Shown here piece after piece: positions 30,663 through 32,455 of a DNA stretch of 32,455 bases. The position numbers and the translations under genes were made by a program. The stretch covers positions 1 through 32,455 of the forward strand of contig JAFRJF010000216.1 in NCBI GenBank assembly GCA_017432405.1, read 5' to 3'. The notes beneath the pieces were generated by a model that was given only the letters and a program-made list of their open reading frames with translations, searched no databases and was not told where the DNA came from. The first letter of the stretch is position 1; each line of letters begins with the position of its first letter. Source of the stretch: Clostridia bacterium (GTDB taxonomy: Bacteria; Bacillota_A; Clostridia; Christensenellales; Aristaeellaceae).

Positions 30663-30696
30663 CCATAAATGCCGCCTGTACAGGCGGCATTTATGG
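30663..30696. promoter_or_regulatory. 34-bp perfect palindrome between SCIFF precursor and maturase genes
   Basis: The arms are CCATAAATGCCGCCTGT and its exact complement, meeting without interruption. On the minus-strand transcript it lies 15 bases after the precursor stop and 21 bases before the maturase start, with no T-run after it. On the plus strand TTTT follows. It probably acts as a partial terminator or an RNA-end-protecting hairpin that lets the precursor message exceed that of the maturase. Confidence 0.85.
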
Positions 30697-30711
30697 TTTT
30701 ACCGTTGTCGA

Positions 30712-30861
30712 TTACTTGTCGGCCTTCTGCTCGCACTGCTGGTTGGCGATGCCGCAGCTGGTCTTGCATGCGGACTGGCAGGAGGTCTGGCACTCGCCGC
30801 AGCCGCCGTTCTTGGCGCTGTCGCACAGGTTGCGGGTTTCGATGGTCTTGATATGCGTCAT
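30712..30861 (-). CDS. scfA: SCIFF ranthipeptide precursor
   Basis: 49 residues, start ATG 30861 behind GGAGG. The N-terminus MTHIKTIETRN is the conserved leader, and the core reads 'GCGECQTSCQSACKTSCGIA' then 'NQQCEQKADK', the hallmark of six-cysteines-in-forty-five-residues peptides. There are seven cysteines in all: the six family ones and an extra Cys13 in 'RNLCDSA'. The maturase next to it links a cysteine to the threonine in the Cys-Lys-Thr-Ser-Cys segment, according to work on the family. The gene has its own strong promoter with a 20-bp dyad over the -10 box. The peptide's biological role is unresolved; redox sensing or quorum-type signalling have been proposed. Confidence 0.96.
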   Translation of the reverse strand: MTHIKTIETRNLCDSAKNGGCGECQTSCQSACKTSCGIANQQCEQKADK

Positions 30862-30879
30862 GTTGATTTCCTCCACATA

Positions 30880-30921
30880 CTATGATAGATATATCATAGC
30901 AGAGGAAGCGCCGATTGTCAA
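30880..30921 (-). promoter_or_regulatory. Promoter and dyad operator of the SCIFF gene
   Basis: On the minus strand TTGACA (30921-30916), 17-bp spacer, TATGAT (30898-30893), near consensus. A 20-bp dyad with 8-bp perfect arms, CTATGATA-GATA-TATCATAG (30880-30899), covers the -10 box and the start site, the usual position of a repressor site. Confidence 0.82.
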
Positions 30922-30951
30922 TCGGTTGGGAAGGTTTTAACTGAATCCTCT

Positions 30952-30981
30952 TTGACATCCCCCTTTCAGCGGTGCTATCAT
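30952..30981 (+). promoter_or_regulatory. Promoter of the methionine gamma-lyase-family gene
   Basis: TTGACA (30952-30957), 18-bp spacer, TATCAT (30976-30981), 37 bases before ATG 31019. The -10 region CTATCATAG (30975-30983) is identical to one arm of the SCIFF dyad as read on the minus strand plus one base. Confidence 0.82.
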
Positions 30982-31018
30982 AGATGGCGGCATTATCATC
31001 GAAACGAGGGCATACAGT

Positions 31019-32299
31019 ATGGAATTACAGGGGATTTATCGCGCACTGGGGGTCAGCCCGGCGGTTTACGACTTTGGCCAGCAGGTGCTCGATGGCCTGC
31101 GGGAGCGGTTTGATCGTGTGGACGCGGTGGCGGAATACAACCAGGCGAAGGTGATCGCCGCCATGCAGAAGAACCGGGTCAGCGCCCCCTGCTTCGCGGC
31201 CACCACCGGCTACGGCTACGACGACGTGGGCCGGGACACGCTGGAGAAGGTCTATGCCGACGTGTTCCACACCGAGGCGGCGCTGGTACGCCCGCAGATC
31301 ACCTGCGGCACCCACGCGCTGGCGGTGGCGCTGTCGGCCAACCTGCTGCCCGGCGACGAGCTGCTCAGCCCCGTGGGGCGGCCCTACGACACGCTGGAGG
31401 AGGTCATCGGCATCCGGGAATCGAAGTGCTCGCTGAAGGAGTACGGCGTCTCCTACCGGCAGGTGGACCTGCTGGAGGACGGCGGCTTCGACTGGGAGGG
31501 CATCCGCGCCGCCATCAACGAAAAAACGAAGCTGGTGACGATCCAGCGCAGCAAAGGCTACGCCACCCGGCCCACCTTCTCTGTGAAGCAGATTGGCGAG
31601 CTGATCACCTTCGTCAAGTCCGTCAAGCCCGGGCTCAACGTGATGGTGGACAACTGCTACGGAGAATTCGTAGAGATGACCGAGCCCTCTGACGTGGGCG
31701 CTGACATGACAGTGGGCAGCCTGATCAAAAATCCCGGCGGCGGCCTTGCCCCCATTGGCGGCTACATCGCAGGCAGCGCCGAATGCGTATCCCGCTGCGC
31801 CTTCCGGCTGAGCGCCCCCGGCCTGGGCCAGGAGGTCGGAGCGAACCTGGGCATCATGCCCGCCTTCTACCAGGGGCTCTTCATGGCCCCCACGGTGGTC
31901 GCCGGCGCGTTGAAGGGCGCGATATTCGCCGCGAACCTCTATGAAAGGCTGGGCTTTAAGGTCATTCCCGGCGGCGGCGAGGACCGCCACGACATCATAC
32001 AGGCCGTGGAGTTGGGCTCCCCCGAGGCCATGCGCGCCTTCTGCCACGGCATACAGGCCGCCGCGCCGGTGGACAGCTACGTCATCCCCGAGCCCTGGCC
32101 CATGCCCGGCTACGACAACGATGTGATCATGGCCGCCGGGGCGTTCGTGCAGGGCAGCTCCATCGAGCTGAGCGCCGACGGCCCCATCCGAGAGCCCTAC
32201 GCCGTGTACTTCCAGGGCGGCCTGACCTGGTACCACGCGAAGCTGGGCATACTGATGAGCCTTCAGAAGCTGGTGGACGCGGGACTGGCAAGCCTGTAA
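31019..32299 (+). CDS. Methionine gamma-lyase family protein (aluminium-resistance-like)
   Basis: 426 residues, start ATG 31019 with GAGGG nine bases before. It belongs to the PLP-dependent group annotated as methionine gamma-lyase family or aluminium resistance protein (YnbB-like): 'AEYNQAKVIAAMQKNRVSAP', 'TTGYGYDDVGRDTLEKVYAD', 'VRPQITCGTHALAVALSANL', 'VMVDNCYGEFVEMTEPSDVG' (Asp of the cofactor site) and Lys237 in 'GSLIKNPGGGLAPIGGYIAG'. The family is a relative of Cys/Met-metabolism enzymes; the true reaction has not been settled. It is transcribed divergently from the SCIFF gene. In a cell making a cysteine-rich peptide a sulfur-amino-acid role would fit, but this is inference. Confidence 0.92.
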   Translation: MELQGIYRALGVSPAVYDFGQQVLDGLRERFDRVDAVAEYNQAKVIAAMQKNRVSAPCFAATTGYGYDDVGRDTLEKVYADVFHTEAALVRPQITCGTHALAVALSANLLPGDELLSPVGRPYDTLEEVIGIRESKCSLKEYGVSYRQVDLLEDGGFDWEGIRAAINEKTKLVTIQRSKGYATRPTFSVKQIGELITFVKSVKPGLNVMVDNCYGEFVEMTEPSDVGADMTVGSLIKNPGGGLAPIGGYIAGSAECVSRCAFRLSAPGLGQEVGANLGIMPAFYQGLFMAPTVVAGALKGAIFAANLYERLGFKVIPGGGEDRHDIIQAVELGSPEAMRAFCHGIQAAAPVDSYVIPEPWPMPGYDNDVIMAAGAFVQGSSIELSADGPIREPYAVYFQGGLTWYHAKLGILMSLQKLVDAGLASL

Positions 32300-32382
32300 C
32301 CTACGGCTGTATTCGGTCACAGGGGATATCCCTGATGTTATAGTAAACGACAAAAGAGATTTTACTTAAAGGAGCAGAGCGA

Positions 32383-32447
32383 CCTCAACTGATCGTTGGG
32401 GGAAGCCCATACCTCAAAGGCTGAATCGACCGTCGATTCAAGGAGGG
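32383..32447 (+). promoter_or_regulatory. Structured leader with three hairpins before a ribosome binding site
   Basis: Hairpin 1: CCTCAAC (32383-32389), loop TGATC, GTTGGGG (32395-32401). Hairpin 2: AGCC (32404-32407), 11-base loop, GGCT (32419-32422). Hairpin 3: TGAATCGA (32422-32429), loop CCG, TCGATTCA (32433-32440). AGGAGGG (32441-32447) follows at once, and eight more bases reach the window end, so a start codon is expected at about position 32456. I do not recognise a known riboswitch. It could be a leader RNA or the end of a mobile element. Confidence 0.5.
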
Positions 32448-32455
32448 AAAGCGAT

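Noticed and set aside
32320..32334. Terminator after the methionine gamma-lyase-family gene (CAGGG-GATAT-CCCTG)
   Set aside because: The stem is only 5 bp and there is no T-run.
32383..32455. Assignment to a known riboswitch, 6S RNA or IS200/IS605 end
   Set aside because: I could not match conserved sequence elements of any of these with confidence, so only the structure is reported.

Overview
The window looks like chromosomal DNA of a GC-rich, spore-forming anaerobe of the class Clostridia. Seen evidence: a complete SCIFF ranthipeptide locus (seven-cysteine precursor plus SPASM radical-SAM maturase), an alpha/beta-type small acid-soluble spore protein, AGGAGG-type ribosome binding sites, sigma-A-like promoters, and a family set (TetR, DsbA/FrnE, DUF1653-DUF4298, YdcF, DUF4358, NSS transporter) usual for Clostridia. 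I cannot name a genus. No rRNA, tRNA, CRISPR array or intact transposase was found.

Region 1-11.3 kb is a patchwork of small metabolic and redox genes with many gene remnants. Intact genes are a secreted cyclophilin-like protein, an aldo/keto reductase, a nitroreductase, a radical SAM protein, a TetR regulator divergent from a DsbA-like oxidoreductase plus metallo-hydrolase pair, DUF1801, a DUF1653-DUF4298 fusion, a small membrane protein, a 55-residue protein, a YaiI-type protein and a TMEM175-type channel. Between them lie broken pieces of a flavin reductase, a short-chain dehydrogenase, an acylphosphatase, a helix-turn-helix protein, a GH32 invertase with an internal deletion and frameshift, and a PurH-like small protein.

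Region 11.5-20 kb is mostly envelope related: a six-repeat peptidoglycan-binding L,D-transpeptidase, an Ig-like/glycerophosphodiesterase surface protein, a second nitroreductase, an operon of a YdcF-like membrane protein, an unknown protein and a SARP-type regulator whose receiver domain has lost all of its phosphorylation residues, and a secreted S10 peptidase.

Region 20-27.7 kb holds a four-gene operon (SGNH hydrolase, DUF4358, MBOAT acyltransferase, DHHW protein) that looks like a surface-polymer O-acylation machine, an NSS-family sodium symporter, and a three-gene operon led by a membrane-anchored phosphodiester glycosidase.

Region 27.9-32.4 kb holds the SCIFF operon: precursor, a 34-bp palindrome, maturase, and a PLP decarboxylase whose start overlaps the maturase stop. 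A methionine gamma-lyase-family gene is transcribed divergently. The window ends in a run of three hairpins followed by a ribosome binding site for a gene outside the window.

Four families of short palindromic or inverted-repeat elements lie between the genes. Two of them recur at distant places in the window (2.2-2.4 kb, 18.4 kb and 25.8-26.0 kb).
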